DNA of 64,000 nt from Rhodosporidiobolus odoratus (GCA_034387635.1 JAOANU010000005.1:1550001-1614000); one strand, 5' to 3'; shown: positions 10,992-23,946, counted from the stretch's first letter. Numbers and translations: made by a program. Notes: generated by a model from the letters alone, not told the origin.

Positions 10992-13010
10992 TCACTTGTG
11001 CTTCCACAATGCGATGTCGCCATCCTGCATCTCGTACGGCTTGCCCTTTTGAGAAAGCTTTCCAGCCTGCGAGACAAGTTTGCATAAGCATGTGCGAGGA
11101 GATGACGAGCAATGGGAGCACGACGTACGGCCTTCACCGCCGATTCCGTTCCGAACTCCTTCAAATCACCGTAGGTCATGATTTCACCGCAGATGAAGTG
11201 CTTCTCGAAATCGGTGCTGTGGGATGACCATAGGCGGTGAGCCAGTTACGAGCTTACGAGGGAGGAAGAAAAAGGTCGTACTGGATAACACCGGCCGCTG
11301 CGGGAGCCTTGGTGCCGTCACGGATAGTCCATGCGCGAACTTCTTGAGGTCCACAGGTGAAGTAGTGAATGAGCTGCAAGAAGCAACGGACGCTCAGCAG
11401 TGCTCAAACAAGAGAAACCGAAGGAAGGGCGCAACATACGTTCAAGCTCTGGTATCCAATCTTCATGATCTTGCCAATGTTCGACGAGGTGCCGATCTTG
11501 GTCAACTCCTCAATGAGGCCTTCGGGGTTGTCGGCGTACTCAATGGCGAGGCGCTCTTCCAACGCAACGGAGAAGGGGATGAGCAAGTCTCCCGGGTTGT
11601 GCTCGTCGATCCAGGCCTTGATCTTGGGAAGCCTGCACACAAAGGTCTTAGCGTATGTAGCGAGTTTGCACGCTTAAATCGGGACAGAGCGCACCACTTG
11701 TTCTTCTTGCGAATGTAGTCGCGCTCAGAAAGGTTGACAAGGTAAGTGACGGGCTTGGCGGTAAGGAGGAGGAGGTCGTTGATGATGTCGATCTGCAGGA
11801 AGCGGAGTCAAGGTACCGCCGGAAGAGCGACAGCAAGGAAAGGCATACCTCCTTGTTGTTCCAGGTACCCTTGCGAACGTCCTTGTCCGAGTCGCGAAGG
11901 AGTTCGAGGACCTTGGCCACGGTGTCCTACATGCAGCAAAAAGCTGTCAGAGGTAGACACAGGACATGGATATGAGAATGAATGCGGACAAGCTCCTCCT
12001 TGAGTGCCTTGTCACGAAGGTTCGCAGTTCCCGTTGCGCCGCGAAGAGTCTTCTTGAGAGCATCGTGCTTCTTCTCGACCCATTCAATGTCCTTGAGGCT
12101 GGCGTGGATGTCGAGGTCAGCGGAGTGTGGGAGAAGTGGGACGTTGAGGACGAACCGAAGCTCAGTCGAGATAATGCTCATGTCACGGATAGGGTCAACG
12201 TCTCCCTCGACGTGAATGACATCGGCGTCGTCGAAAGCACCTGCGTGAGCTCGAATTAGCACGAGAAACGCGACAAGGCAAATAGCAGAAGGAAAGCCAA
12301 AGACGCACGGATAACCTGGAAGATACCGTCGACAGCGCGAACATTGGCCAAGAAGTTGTTACCGAGACCAGCACCAGTAGAAGCACCCTTGGTAAGACCG
12401 GCGATGTCGACGCAGGTGAGGAAAGCGGGGATCTTCGATGAAGGCTTGTAGGTTTCGCAAAGCCAGTCGAAACGCTCTGCGCACGGTCAAGAGTCGGTCA
12501 GCGAGTTGCGGCTAGAGGAGAGGAAAGCGACGGACCATCCGGAACCGAGACACGGGCCTCTTCGGGCTCGATGGTAGCGCTGCAAAGAAGAGTAGAATGA
12601 GGAGCTGGACGGAGAGGAAAAGTCGGGTCGCACGCAGCATACTAGGGGAAGTTGGCGACCTTGCCGAGATCTGCACATGAGAATGAGCATCAGTACTGTC
12701 CGGCCTCGGCGTAGCAGTCCCCTCGTAGGTATGGGTGAGTCCGCTGCGTCCCTGCATCTCGCATTACCCGGCTGCCTGGTTTCGCCTCAAAGGGAGAGGG
12801 GCGACTTACCGCAGCGGGACATGATGTTGAACAGGGAACTCTTTCCAACATTGGGCATGCCAACAATACCGATTTGAAGGTTGTTGGAGGGACGGCCAAG
12901 GAGGGCCTTCTTCTCAGCAACGGGTGCCTCTGCGGGCGAAGTGACTCGTACGTCAGCTTTCAGACGGCCGATGTGTACCCTTCACGAAAGAACATACTCT
13001 TGGGAGCCAT
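10992..13010 (-). CDS. OLA1: Obg-like ATPase OLA1 (YchF family)
   Basis: Cytosolic P-loop ATPase of the TRAFAC/Obg family that associates with ribosomes and stress responses. Reading from 13010 down: MAPK, then [18 protein letters not shown] with the P-loop [12 protein letters not shown], switch [18 protein letters not shown], and the altered G4 motif NLSE in place of NKxD, which in this family shifts preference from GTP to ATP. A coiled-coil region follows ([19 protein letters not shown]). The C-terminal TGS domain contains [17 protein letters not shown] and ends [16 protein letters not shown]. About ten introns break the gene. The start is supported by the four-residue exon MAPK spliced to the conserved frame. 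It is the first of two minus-strand genes followed by 1.6 kb of empty DNA. Confidence 0.94.
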
Positions 13011-14593
13011 CTTTGTAGAGCGACGAACGGCTGAGGACGGAGGGGAGAATGAAAGTTGTCGGACGAAGGCGCGGGTGGTGGTTGGGCCTTGACGAAGAGA
13101 TGCGACGTATAACAGCGTCGTCTTGAAGCAGTACAGCAGACCGGCGAGCGGACTGAGGCGGATTGAGACGAAGACGGTGACCAGTTTCTCATCTGCTCTC
13201 ACATTTCTTTCGCAGGTGATCTCTCGCTCAGTATAGCACACAAAGTGGACAAAGAAGGTAGCAAGGCATTGCAGTACATCATATCTACGCAAAGCTGCAC
13301 GGAACAAGACCAAAGGTTAGCCTATGTTCTGCTCCATCGCGTCAAGAAGTTGCTGCTCCTTCTGAGGGCCGTCAGTTTAAAGTCTCGAATACCTCACAAG
13401 AGGACAAGCGCGGGCTTTGTATGCAGTTTGAACGCTGCACCCATTATGCAAGTCTCCGTCGTACGGCACTTCCTGAATACGAGTTGTAGTTCACCATCCG
13501 GCCTGCCTTCCTCCTCCGAAGGCAAAGTGCTCGCGCCCACCACGTCTCCGGGCGCTGTACATGATGGAGGATAGTGGGACGTACCAGTATCAGTGCGTCT
13601 GCCGCGCAAACAGACCCTCTAAGCGATTACGAAAGAAGCGATGTGTGAGCACGAGGGAGAGCTTGGTTGAAGCTGAAACCGTGAAGTCGATGACTTTCCT
13701 TTTCGCATGCACTCGCACTTTCCCGCCTCACCCATGTCGTGTCTGATAGCCAAGTCTGCTGATCACACCTAGGGACTGGAGTGTACATGAGATTGACAAA
13801 GAAGAAGTTGTCCCCGCTCTGCCCGCTCCTCCCTCACCCTCCACCCCCTTACAATTCCTCGCTCACCACGACTCATGCCAATTTTTTCCCCTCCGGAAGG
13901 GCAGCGCGACATGATCAGCCCCTGTCAGCCGACGCGGGGATGGTTATGTGGCGAAACAACGCCAGTACAGGGAAAATTCAAGGTCCTCAGGAGTCAGTGT
14001 TATGGTTCTCCGCCATGAGTGGACTGAGAGTCCTGCAAACACCTAGGCGCTCTTCTGCCTGCAAGGGCTGTGCAGGGTAGAACAGGCGGGCAAGACAATT
14101 GTACCGGAAGTATGTGGAAAAACCCTTTCTTGACCTTCTCAATCTACTTTCGAGGTGTATTGCTCTGGCAAAGTCTGCAGCGTGAGCTCCGTCAGGTATC
14201 GGGTGTACCTGGAAGCTGTACCTAGTGTCACACCGGCCCAATCCGCCAAGCTAGCCGGTTGCGCAGATCTACTAGACAAAGAAACAGAGATGGTCTCCCA
14301 GACTTGCAGACTTGTATGTACAAGGTCTCTGCCCTTAGGTTGCCAGGTAAGCAAGGATCCTGAGCGGTGGCAATGTAAGAAGAGTGTAAGAACCAGGGAA
14401 CAGTCCCTGACAGGCATAATCACAAAGTCTCGTCTTCTTACAAATTTCCGGCATGTCGGCTTGTTCACTAGGAGCCAAGTCTCCCGGTAAGCGTAGGAAC
14501 TGCTGGTGTACATTGCGGAATCAGAAAGAAGAGAACCGCTCTCCCTCTCCCTCCGCCGCCTTCCCTCCCTCTTCACGCTGACACAAATCGCCT
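13011..14593. other. 1.6-kb stretch without a recognisable gene
   Basis: It lies between the starts of OLA1 (minus) and the end of the complex I gene (minus). Open frames up to 145 codons are present but show no domain, codon bias or coherent exon chain. It carries one copy of the recurring 13-mer TTGACCTTCTCAA (14130-14142). Confidence 0.45.
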
Positions 14594-16580
14594 CTATCGG
14601 TCGACCTCCTGCAGAATAAAAAAGAGGTTATTGAGCGCCCAGACAACGAGGGGGAGGGGAAGGAGGCGTACACCGAACACCAAGTCCATCGTTCCGATCA
14701 AGGCAACCGCATCCGGGAGGAACGCTCCACGCATCATGAAATCCGAACCGGCGAGATGAGCAAAACCAGGACTCCTAATTTTGCATCTGTAGGGGCGGTT
14801 GGAGCCATCCGAAACCAAGTAGACACCCATCTCACCCTTGGGGGCCTCAATCGCCGCGTAGGTTTCTCCTGGAGGAACGTGATAGCCTTCCGAGAAGAGC
14901 TTAAAGTGGTGGATGAGCGACTCCATCGACTCCTTCATCGACGCGCGGGGGGGAGGGACAATCTTGTGGTCGTCGACCTTGATTTGACCGGGCGGCATCT
15001 TCTCGAGGCATTGATAGATGATTCGGAGGGATTGGCGGAATTCTTCGACGCGGCAGAGGTATCGGTCGTAGCAGTCGCCGTTCTTGCCGACTGGGACGTC
15101 GAACTCGACCTGATCGTAAGCGTCGTATGGGGTGACTTTGCTGTGTGGCCAAAAGCGAAAAAAGGATTTAATCGAGAACATCCGTTAAGCAGGGGTTGAC
15201 TCCGTGCGAGAATGGGCGAGGAGTAGGAGCGATGGGCGTGGCGGTGAGGGAGAGGAGGGAGGCGATTGGCCGGTGTCGAGTCGAGGTTACATAGAGGGGA
15301 TAAGAAGCGCATAGGGGATATTGGCGACGTAAAGCCGGCTTTTCACTGAGGGCGAGTCGTAATATGGAGGCGCCCAGAAGTGCCGAGGACTTGAAGGGGC
15401 ATACGGAAGAGAGGGAAGAGCGTACCGAATGTCCCAAGGGATACCAGACCCACGAAGCATAACTCCCGAGAACGAGTAATCCAACGCCTGCTGCGCCGTC
15501 ACAGGTCCGACACCTACCGTACGCTGCTTCCAGATACGGTTACCCGTGACAACCTCCTCAATCTCGTCAACGCGGTTCGAGAACGCCGTGGCCCATTTGT
15601 AGATGTCCTCGAGGAGGCCGTGGGGAAGGTCGTAGGCGACACCGCCGGGGCGGACGTAGGCGGCGTGCAGACGAGCGCCGGAAACACGCTCGTAGAACTC
15701 CATGAGCTTCTCGCGCTCTTCGAAACCCCAGAGGAAGGGAGTGAGGGCACCGACATCTGCGGGAGGCGAAGAGGGAAACGAGGGAAACGGAAGGTGAATC
15801 ACGAATCAGGACCGATCGCCTACGCACTCGAGCAGGACAGACGAGTGATGACGTACCCATAGCGTGGGTAAGGACGGCCATCAGGTGGTTGAGGACACGG
15901 GTGATTTCGCCGAAAAGGGTACGAATCCACTTTGCGCGTTCGGGAACCTCTGCAGAGGGGAAGAGTCAGTACATACCAGAACAGTAGGCGACAAAGCACA
16001 TACCGATGTTGAGGAGGTTCTCGACAGCGCGAGAATAGCACAGCTCGTTGGTCATCATGGAAACATAGTCGAGGCGGTCGAAGTAAGGAAGGGCTTGGGT
16101 GTAGTTCTTGTACTCGATGAGCTTCTCGGTACCACGGTGAAGGAGACCGATGTGGGGGTCGGCACGAAGGATTTCCTCGCCGTTCAGTTCGAGGATGAGA
16201 CGGAGTACACCGTGAGCGGCGGGGTGCTGAGGACCGAAGTTGAGGGTGAAGTGGCGCATAGCTATGAGAGGGGCGGGATGCCTGTCAGTCCAGTCTGGAA
16301 AGCGATCGACTCGGAAAGAGTACGCACCACCTGCCTTGCCCGCATCGCGTTCCGCGAGAATCGACTCTGCCGTCCGGTGGTGAAGGTCCTCGACGGTGGT
16401 GTAGGATGTAGCCGAGGGTGGCCTGGAAGCTTCAGTCGCAAGGCCAGCTGACCTGGAACCGGTGGCGGCTTGGCGATGAGTGAAGGAGGAGGGGCGAGAG
16501 GCGAACGAGGAGAGGGAGGAGACCAAGGCCGGGTTCTGACCGGGCAGCCTTGTAAGCTTGTGTGCGGCTCGAGAGAGCAT
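14594..16580 (-). CDS. NDUFS2: NADH:ubiquinone oxidoreductase 49-kDa subunit (NDUFS2/NUO-49)
   Basis: Core subunit of mitochondrial complex I, forming the quinone site with the PSST subunit. The N-terminus [14 protein letters not shown] is Arg/Ser-rich and lacks acids, as in a mitochondrial presequence. Conserved blocks follow in order: [54 protein letters not shown], then [43 protein letters not shown] and [14 protein letters not shown]. The carboxy terminus is [18 protein letters not shown], with the universal FGEVDR ending. The last few codons (EVDR and stop) form a tiny last exon at 14594-14607. At least five introns are visible. An upstream in-frame TTG at 16598 is not needed. Presence of this gene implies a respiratory chain with complex I. 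Confidence 0.96.
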
Positions 16581-17076
16581 TTTCAAGGTTTCAAGCAAGC
16601 TGTGAGAACAGCGAAGTGAGGTAACGGCGATTCGAGGCCAGCAGGGCGAATCGGATCGTCCCAGTTCTCAAAGGCACTAACTGTAACCTCATCCTATTCT
16701 TACATTCACATCTCGACGTCCTCCGCTCAGGCTCGTTCATAAGCCCGGTGTTTGTATGTAAATATGGGCTTGTGTACTCATTCAGATTGTCTCTAGCCCG
16801 CTGAGAGGTCTGATGTTGAAGACCTCCTCGACAATACTCGCTGTCGGCGCTAACACGCTCCAAAGAATGCAGCAAGACTTGCTGGCGCACTAAGGTATCA
16901 TGCAGTATAGCTTCGCGAGTCTACCTTTGTGTATGTACATATCTGGCGTGCTCGACGCGTCTTTCGTTCGTTGTCGAAAGAGTTGCGGCTCCACTTTGGC
17001 CTTCGCGTCCTCACTTCGTGTCCATACTGCTAGATCGACGCGCAGGGTCAACATCTGACCAAACGGACGCCTCGCC
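16581..17076. promoter_or_regulatory. Divergent promoter region between NDUFS2 and ATG27
   Basis: 496 bp separate the two start codons, so both promoters must lie here. The part near 17040-17076 is pyrimidine/A-rich, like other leaders in this window. No TATA box or named factor site was recognised. Confidence 0.4.
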
Positions 17077-18795
17077 ATGCGCTCTTACACCGTCTTCGCC
17101 TCCGCCCTCGCCCTCGCCGTATCTGCCGTCAACGCGGCTTCTTCCACTCCGTGTCAGCTGCACAGCTCGTCGTTTGGCAGGTTCGACATCAAGGGGCTGA
17201 GAAAGGCAAAGCGTACGTCCTGTCCAAATTACAAAACAAGCTAGTCGACCGCCTTTCTGACGGTTTTCCCGCTGCGTGATGTGCACTGCATTCGCAGAGG
17301 ACTATGTTGCTACCAATCCCGACGGCGGCGCGATTAGCCTCAACTTCTGCGGACCTGTGTCAGATCAGGCTTCTCCGGCCGAGAGTACGTGCAGGCAGCC
17401 TCATTCACCTTGACAGCGTCCGACTGGGCCAGCGATTTGATTTGCGGGCGAGAGCCCATGAGCGCTCGCTGCAAAGCAACTCCCCCATCCATGACTGAAC
17501 ATGTTCGCCTTTGCAGGTGCACAGGGATACGGAGCTTACATTGAAGACAGCCGGGGCGGTATCTCGCTCGGGTAGGTCTCCTCTCTGGGTTTTTCTTCTG
17601 TGTCGTACCGGCGCGAACTCCGTGCTAATGCCGTTCGCCTACTACTTCCCCTTACGACCTCCGCCGCGTAGAGAGTACTCGACATCCCCTCAGTACCACA
17701 ACGGGCACCTGTCCCTGACCTACAAGAACGGAGCGGCTTGCCCCAATTCCAACGCTCGTCGATCCAGTCTCATCTACCTGTCAGTGACCGCGCTTTAGTC
17801 AACATCTACTATCTATCAAGCTGATACTTCATTCTTTGCAGGCAGTGCGACAATGCCTGGACGTCTGATAACCGCGTCTCCCTCATCGACTCGTGCGTTC
17901 CGTCCGCCTACGTCATCAGCATGCCTTGCTGACATGCATTCTTGTCCCAGTCTGGACGACTGCACCTATTTCTTCACCATCAAGTCTCCGCTCGCCTGTC
18001 CCGTCTCGGGCGGCGGCTTCTTCTCCTTCATCTGGGCTTGCATCGTCGTGTGCGTCGTGTTCTTTCCTCCTCACGCGGTCGCCACTGACGCTCATTCCTT
18101 GAACGCCGCAGCATCTTCTGGCTCGCCGTGGTCATCGGGGGTGCCTATTTCCTCTACAACCGCTTCTTCGGAAACAAGGGCGACTACACGCTTGGCGGCG
18201 GCCACTCGTCCGGCAACGCGGTCGTTGAGGCTGTCAGCTGGACGAAGGACATCGTCGTTATCGCTGGTATTGTACGTGTGCCCTTCCCCTTCCTACCGCT
18301 TGCACCCGCAGAGCCGTCATTGCGTTCTCTACCTTTGCCGTCGTGCTGCTCCTTCAACATCTTCCCGTGCAACCCTTTCCTTGCTTGCTGATGATTCCTC
18401 GTCGATCGCAGTGGGCTCTCGACACCGCTCAAACCCTCTTCTCTATGGTCAAACGCCGCCGAGAAGCTAACGCCGCCGGCGTCTACAACTACCAAGCCCC
18501 CTCCTACAACAACTACCAACCTGCCGCCTCCGGCGCAGTTCCTTCTCAAGCTCCTTCGTACCGCAGCGGCGGTGCAGGCGGAGGCGCGCAGCAGCCGGAC
18601 TATTCCTCGGATGCTTGGAGGGCGACTCCGCCCGCGCCGCCTAGTAAGAGTCCTACTCTCGGTCAACAGCACCACCAGGAGCCGACCAACCCTGCGTTGG
18701 CGGGTGGTGGAAGTCTCCTTGAGGATGACGAGGAAGAAGACGAGGCGACGTTGGCGATGCCGGGTACGCAGGGCAAGGAGGGGTCCTTGGTTTGA
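17077..18795 (+). CDS. ATG27: Atg27-like type I membrane protein
   Basis: Autophagy-related protein 27 family, a single-pass protein of Golgi, vacuole and Atg9 vesicles. The start gives a signal peptide (MRSYTVFASALALAVSAVNA) that cuts near AASSTPC. The lumenal part has spaced cysteines and the Atg27/MRH-type block LDDCTYFFTIKSPLACPV. A transmembrane helix follows (FIWACIVVIFWLAVVIGGAY), then a cytosolic tail with VYNYQAPSYNNYQP, a tyrosine-rich run that could hold sorting signals. Seven introns were read, with junctions after GLRKAK, after ASPAE, at SLG, at IYL, at IDS, at IVV and at AGI. The cytosolic tail is longer than in yeast and ends with an acidic patch (EDDEEEDE). ERV46/GOLD-type receptors are less likely because of the cysteine pattern. 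Confidence 0.82.
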
Positions 18796-19140
18796 GGGGG
18801 ACCGAGGTGGATTAGTGGATGAGAGGGAGGGGCAAAGCATCACAACGGTAGACGCGAGCACAGCGCTTGATCAGATGGAAATGAAGTGCAGTTCGTATCC
18901 CTTTTGGTGTGTGTCGTTTTGTAACGGTCAGCAAGCCTTTGAAGCTGCCTCTGCTGCGTTGCGATTCTGATCATCGCCTGGGCGCTGTTGCCGGATTAAC
19001 GGTCTACACAGAAACATACACGGACGGAACGGCGGCTTGCACTGCGTCACAGCTGGGCGAGACTAAGACTAAACAAAGGAAGACAGATCGAGAAACCGAA
19101 AATCGCTACAACAGACTCTGATCACGGCAACACGAAACAT
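18796..19140. other. Convergent 3' region of ATG27 and thiolase genes
   Basis: 345 bp between two stop codons facing each other. It holds only presumed 3'-UTR sequence; A-rich stretches near 19070-19140 could serve polyadenylation. Confidence 0.4.
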
Positions 19141-21121
19141 TCACTCCGCGACGAAGACAGCCGCGGCGCCCATGCCCAGCCCTGTCCGGAAGGGTCAATT
19201 AGCGCAAGCGAAGGACGGGTAAAGGCGTGGAAATGGACGAACCGATGCACATAGACGTGACGAGGACCTTGCCGCCCCGGCGACGGATCTCGTTTAAGCC
19301 AGTAGCGATTTGACGTGCGCCAGTCTGCCGTTACGCGCAATACGAGGAAGGGGAGCAGGCCGACAAGGTCAGCCTCGAGCAAAGATGGGAAGAGAGGACG
19401 AAAAGTGCGCACGCAGCCCAGAGGGTGACCGAGAGCGATAGCACCACCGTTGACGTTCGTCTTGTCCAGCGGAAGGCCGAAGTGGTCGATCATGTAGGAG
19501 TACATCGACGCGAAAGCTGAGCAGAGGGAAAGGGCAGAAAAGGGTCAACCTTCAAAACAGACAGCAAAAAGAGAGCGAGCGCACCTTCGTTGACCTCCCA
19601 CAGGTCGACGTCATCCTTCGAAATGCCCGCGCGGTCAAGTGCCTTCGGAATAGCGTAAGCCGGACCGATGCCCATAATCCGTGGAGGCAGTCCCGCCACG
19701 GTCGTACAGACATGCTTGCCAAGAATCTCCAGACCCAGCTCTTCCGCCTTGCTGCGAGTCATCAAGAGTACCCCAGCGACGCCGTCCGTGATCTGCGAGG
19801 CATTGCCGCCGGTCGTGCACGAGTTGCCCCACTTGGGGAAAGCGGCGCGGATTTTGCTCAAGCCTTCCTTGGTCGTTCCGGGGCGGATGCCGTCGTCCTT
19901 GGAGATGAGAACCTTGACCCGTTGCGGGGCAGGGGCCCCGGCTTGAGCGGGAGTTTGCGGCAGTTGAAGCGCTTCGAGAGGGATGATTTCCTTGTCGAAA
20001 TAGCCGGCCGACTGGGCTTGGGCGGCACGCTGCTGAGAAAGGGCGGCCAGCTCGTCCATACGTTCACGGGTGATATTGAAGTCTGGAAGCGAGCCACAAC
20101 GGGGTTTCAGCTGTCAAGGCTCACATGCGGAACGTGCGGAAGAGGGAGGAAAAGACTGACCTTTCGAAACGTTCTCGCTGGTCCAGCCCATCGGGTGTTG
20201 TGTATCCCTGGCGACGGGGTGCGCCAGGACCTCTTCCGCGAAGTCTTCAGCACCACGATCCGGGCTGCAATGGTGTTGCCAAGCGAGTAAGAAGTTGGCT
20301 CAGGAAGGAGGATCAGCTTTCGGCGTCTTAACGGAAGAGGCGCGGTATCGTTGTGAGGATGAACGACTATGATACCACCTGATGATCAAGAAGCAGATGG
20401 AAAAGGACGCACGTAGCACTCATGCTCTCAAAGCCGATAGCAAGTCCCACTTCGATTTCTCCATTTCGGATCTGGTTCGCAACATTCGAGACGGCCATCA
20501 AGCCGGACGAGCAGAAGCTAGGAGAATGCGGCCGTCAGCGTTCGGCTCAAAAACCGGAAAAGGACGAGCAGTTGAGGGAGAAGAGGACGAACCGGTTGAT
20601 TATCTGAAGAGGGACAGTGTCGGGGATGCCAGCCGCCAAGGCAGCAGCGCGCGCATCGTATGGTGCTTTCGGAGGAAGAACGGTTCCTGCGACACGACGG
20701 AACGGGATTAGCATGTGCAGACGTCGGCACGAACTGGGGAGAGGGTGAGGACGAACCGACAGAAATGTCCCCGATCAACGCCGGATCAATCTTCATCTCC
20801 AGTAGAGCTTTCTGTAGAGATCAAGACGTCGGTGGACGTCTTCCGGGCATGGCGGAACCCACGCACCTTGAAATATTCGATAAGAAGCTCCTGGACCCCC
20901 ATGTCCTTAAACCCGCCCTTCCGAGACCGCTGGAGAGGCGAACGCTTGGCAAAGGTGATCACTACTGTAGCGAATGAAGCACATGAGCAATCTGTCAGTC
21001 TCTGGCACGACTGTAGGGAGGAGGAGGAGGTGAACTGACCATCGTCCGGACTCTTGCGAAGCAGCTTGGACTTGCCGGACGCGCGCAGAGAGTCGAGTGT
21101 ACTAGTGATGAGACCAGACAT
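19141..21121 (-). CDS. POT1: 3-ketoacyl-CoA thiolase (peroxisomal type)
   Basis: Acetyl-CoA C-acyltransferase, last step of fatty-acid beta-oxidation. The protein begins MSGLITSTLDSLRASGKSK and continues DVVITFAKRSPLQRSRKGG. The acyl-accepting cysteine lies in RFCSSGLMAVSNVANQI, formed across an intron. The His motif is [20 protein letters not shown] and the second cysteine is in MCIGLGMGAAAVFVAE. Intermediate blocks KDDGIRPGTTKEGLSKIRAAF, GNASQITDGVAGVLLM and GIGPAYAIPKALDRAG are typical of the fungal peroxisomal enzyme. I see no clear N-terminal PTS2 nonapeptide and no C-terminal SKL, so targeting cannot be settled from sequence. At least eight introns. The start is the only ATG that joins the conserved N-terminal block. 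Confidence 0.92.
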
Positions 21122-21573
21122 GGTACTGTGGGGAGGGTGTGTGAAGGTAAGGAAGAAGAAACTCGTGGCGGAAGACAACAACCACCGACGGCGGCGGCAA
21201 CTTTGCCGGGTCCCGAGTAGCCGGCGAAAAGTTTTCTGCGCAAGGCGAGAACACCGACCACGAGTCAGCCAGTGCAGCCTCTACTAGCTATTCGGAATGG
21301 AACCCAGGGGTTGGAGCAAGCGCTGCGCCCTCGGCTGATCTTCTCATTGATCGATCAACGGTGCGAAGAACGGAACCTATCTCGACAAAGAGCCGCTCCT
21401 CTCTCACTCTTCTACTGGACGCGGCACGCGCGTAGACGAGGCTCAGCCTACTCTGAGATGGCCCTTACGCTGGTTCGGCTGATCATGTGGAGCTCGTCGC
21501 CACCTCCGCGAAGTTGGCCTTCTCAAGTTACTTTTAGAGGTTTTGATGCACTGCCACTACTGTACTGCTTTGT
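21122..21573. other. Spacer upstream of a predicted membrane protein
   Basis: It must contain the thiolase promoter (minus) and probably the first exon of the plus-strand gene that becomes open at 21574. A short frame starting at an ATG near 21460 could supply that exon, but no consensus donor joins it convincingly. Confidence 0.35.
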
Positions 21574-23221
21574 AGGCCTTTTGCGGAACTACCGCGGGTG
21601 TTCAAATCGAGCATGAGGAGAGCTGGGCTGTCTACCTCTCCGGAGCTCTCCTCATCCTCCTCATCCTCCTCATCTTCCTCTTCTCGATCCTGCTACTCTC
21701 CCATTCCCGCACCGTGTTCACCGATTGGCGCATGGACCCCTACGCCCCACAAGACCGCAACAGTGGGATGGCCCATCGTGACGACGAACTGGGATACTCG
21801 AGCCCAAGTGATGGCGAGCTTGAGGTTCCCCTCGACCCGAAGGACCGCCACCTCCTGCGACTCAGAAGGGGCGGAGATCGCCCCAGCAACAAACCGTACA
21901 ACATGGAATACTTATACGGTGAGAACCGTCTGTCTTGCCTTGATGCGCTGGGCATTGCAGTGGAGTTAGATCGGTGTGTGAAAAGGCTCGTGCCGCACGC
22001 TGTGGTAGTTCTGGATGGTAAGTTCGTCTCACCTGCTTCGTTTGGTACGTTGCTACGGTCGCTCATCGTCCCCTCGCAGGCTTTATCGGGGCTGCGGCTC
22101 GCTTGCAAGCGATGCAGCAAGCTCTCGGCCACGATCTGGACACCCTCGAGCCGTTGCGAAGCTTTCGACCCGAGCGGGCTGAGCTGATGAGTGTTTCACT
22201 CTGTCCATGTTTGTGCTGTCCACTGACGTACTTCTCGCAGTACCAGCTCGTTGTCCATATAGGTGTCGACAACCCGCAGCAGCTGCGCCTCCTGCGCACG
22301 AAGCTGCTACATTATAGCGGTTCCGACGCTCTAGGGGCCCACCCACTTGCCCGCAGACGGGAGGCCTACGACCTCGAGCGCGGATGGGCACCGGACCAAC
22401 TCAAGCGCGGACAAGACCCAGTCCAACCTCCAAAGCCAAACCTGGTATTTAGTGGGCTTCCACCAGACCGAGAGTGCGCTTCTCCCCTGTGACCTTGATG
22501 CCCACGCCTCTAGCTGATCAGCCGCCACACACAGCGAGCCAACCAAGCAGCTGTTCACGGAGCTCGTACCTCTCGCCAAGTACACAACAAATAAGCAATG
22601 TCCGCCCCCATATGCCGCTGCATGGTTTTCTTCACCCTCTCTTCCAGGCCGCCAAATCCTTCAAACCTTCTCCGCGCCGGCTTTCCTCGTCATGTTCGTC
22701 CACAAGATCACCCTCAGCGATACAGTCACGGATCCTGGCGCTCGGGACAACTTCCTCGCGATCCGTATCCTCGTGCTAGCACATGCCGAAGCAATCGGGT
22801 TCAACCCCAGCAGCGAAGGCCTCGGGCTCACCTGTGCAGCAGTTCGACTCGCGGCGGATCAGCTCCTGAAGGGCCCGGCTTGGCAACTCCTTCACTCCCG
22901 CCTCGATTCAAAGGAAACGAGACAATACTGGCTGGACTTGGGTAGAGCCGCAGCCAAGCTTGAGGTCGATGCTAGGCGGCGCGGAGACCAAGGGTGGCAA
23001 CCATCGTCTCGTGAGAAGGTGGAGGTCGAGGTGTTGACGTCCATTTATTGGGACGTTTTACGGTGGACAAGAAGCCTTTTCCTGGACCCCAATGTAAGTC
23101 CGAGTGTGGCGTCTCCCGGTTCCTCTCGCTGACTGATTGTCCAATGCCGCAGCCATCTGAAGCCACAAGAGACCGCCTTGTACGGACAGCGCGTTTCACA
23201 AGCTGCTCACTTCATCACTGA
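21574..23221 (+). CDS. Hypothetical protein with N-terminal membrane anchor
   Basis: I do not recognise the family. The reading frame opens at an acceptor-like TTTGTAG ending 21573 and soon encodes a strong hydrophobic helix (about 21630-21700; ALLILLILLIFLFSILLL), itself written by a repeated CTCCTCATC unit. A hydrophilic domain follows (MDPYAPQDRNSGMAHRDDEL, DALGIAVELDRCVKRLVPHA, then YQLVVHIGVDNPQQLRLL). After two or three introns it continues with FLVMFVHKITLSDTVTDPGA and EVEVLTSIYWDVLRWTRSLF and stops at 23219-23221. The first ATG seen in frame is 21732, after the helix, so the true start is probably in an unseen upstream exon. The consistent frame over four exons argues for a real gene. 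Topology is inferred as one N-terminal helix. Confidence 0.6.
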
Positions 23222-23946
23222 TGTCTACCTTCTGCCCGTACAGTTCAAGGCACTCGCCCGCTTCCAAGAGCACTTTTCCCAGCCTAGCTCGAGGTCTCAG
23301 TTCCAGCAGTCAGCACCCAGCCCGGTATCTTGTACTGTGATGTGAGAATTAGAGCAAAGTGAGAAATCCGGTTGTGTAGGGAGGAGTTCAATATCTACCT
23401 ATAGTGACGTCCTCAGGCGTATCTACTGTCGCTTTCGTGTTGCCTACGACAGAGTGAGCTACCGTGATCTGTTAAGCAATCCGGCGATGCTCGAGTTGAC
23501 CTTCTCAAACCGGCAGACCTTTGCGTTACCTGCGGACGCACCCGACTGGTAGCAGCGTCACCCAGTCAAGCACATAGGCCCTCGTTGACGCTCGCGCAGC
23601 TGCAAAGCACTGATACCCAGTGTAGGCCCGGAGCCGCTTCAGCATGTCGTGAGTAGATCTGTTGAGAGGGAGCAGCGAGCGGGCGGGATAGCCAGTCACA
23701 GCTAGTCGAAAGTACAGCAATGAGTACGAAACTCCATTGCGTGCTCGTCTCTGCTCAAATCATAGATAGTGCCAGGTCGGCGAGACAGGCAAGAAACGCC
23801 TGCTGCTGGAAGTCATCGATAGCATATAACGACAACATGGTACGGCAAGGCAAATCACTGTGGGAGGCATAGTAGTCAGGTACAACACATGTCTGGGAAG
23901 AGCGCGGCGCGGAAGAGAGTCTACTCACCTCAAAACAGGAAAAACC
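23222..23946. other. Convergent intergenic region, no gene seen
   Basis: 725 bp between the stop of the unknown plus-strand gene and the stop of SNF8 (minus). Only short frames occur. One copy of the 13-mer TTGACCTTCTCAA lies at 23496-23508. Confidence 0.45.

Noticed and set aside
15864..16451. 195-codon plus-strand frame over the complex I gene
   Set aside because: Antisense shadow of strongly conserved NDUFS2 exons.
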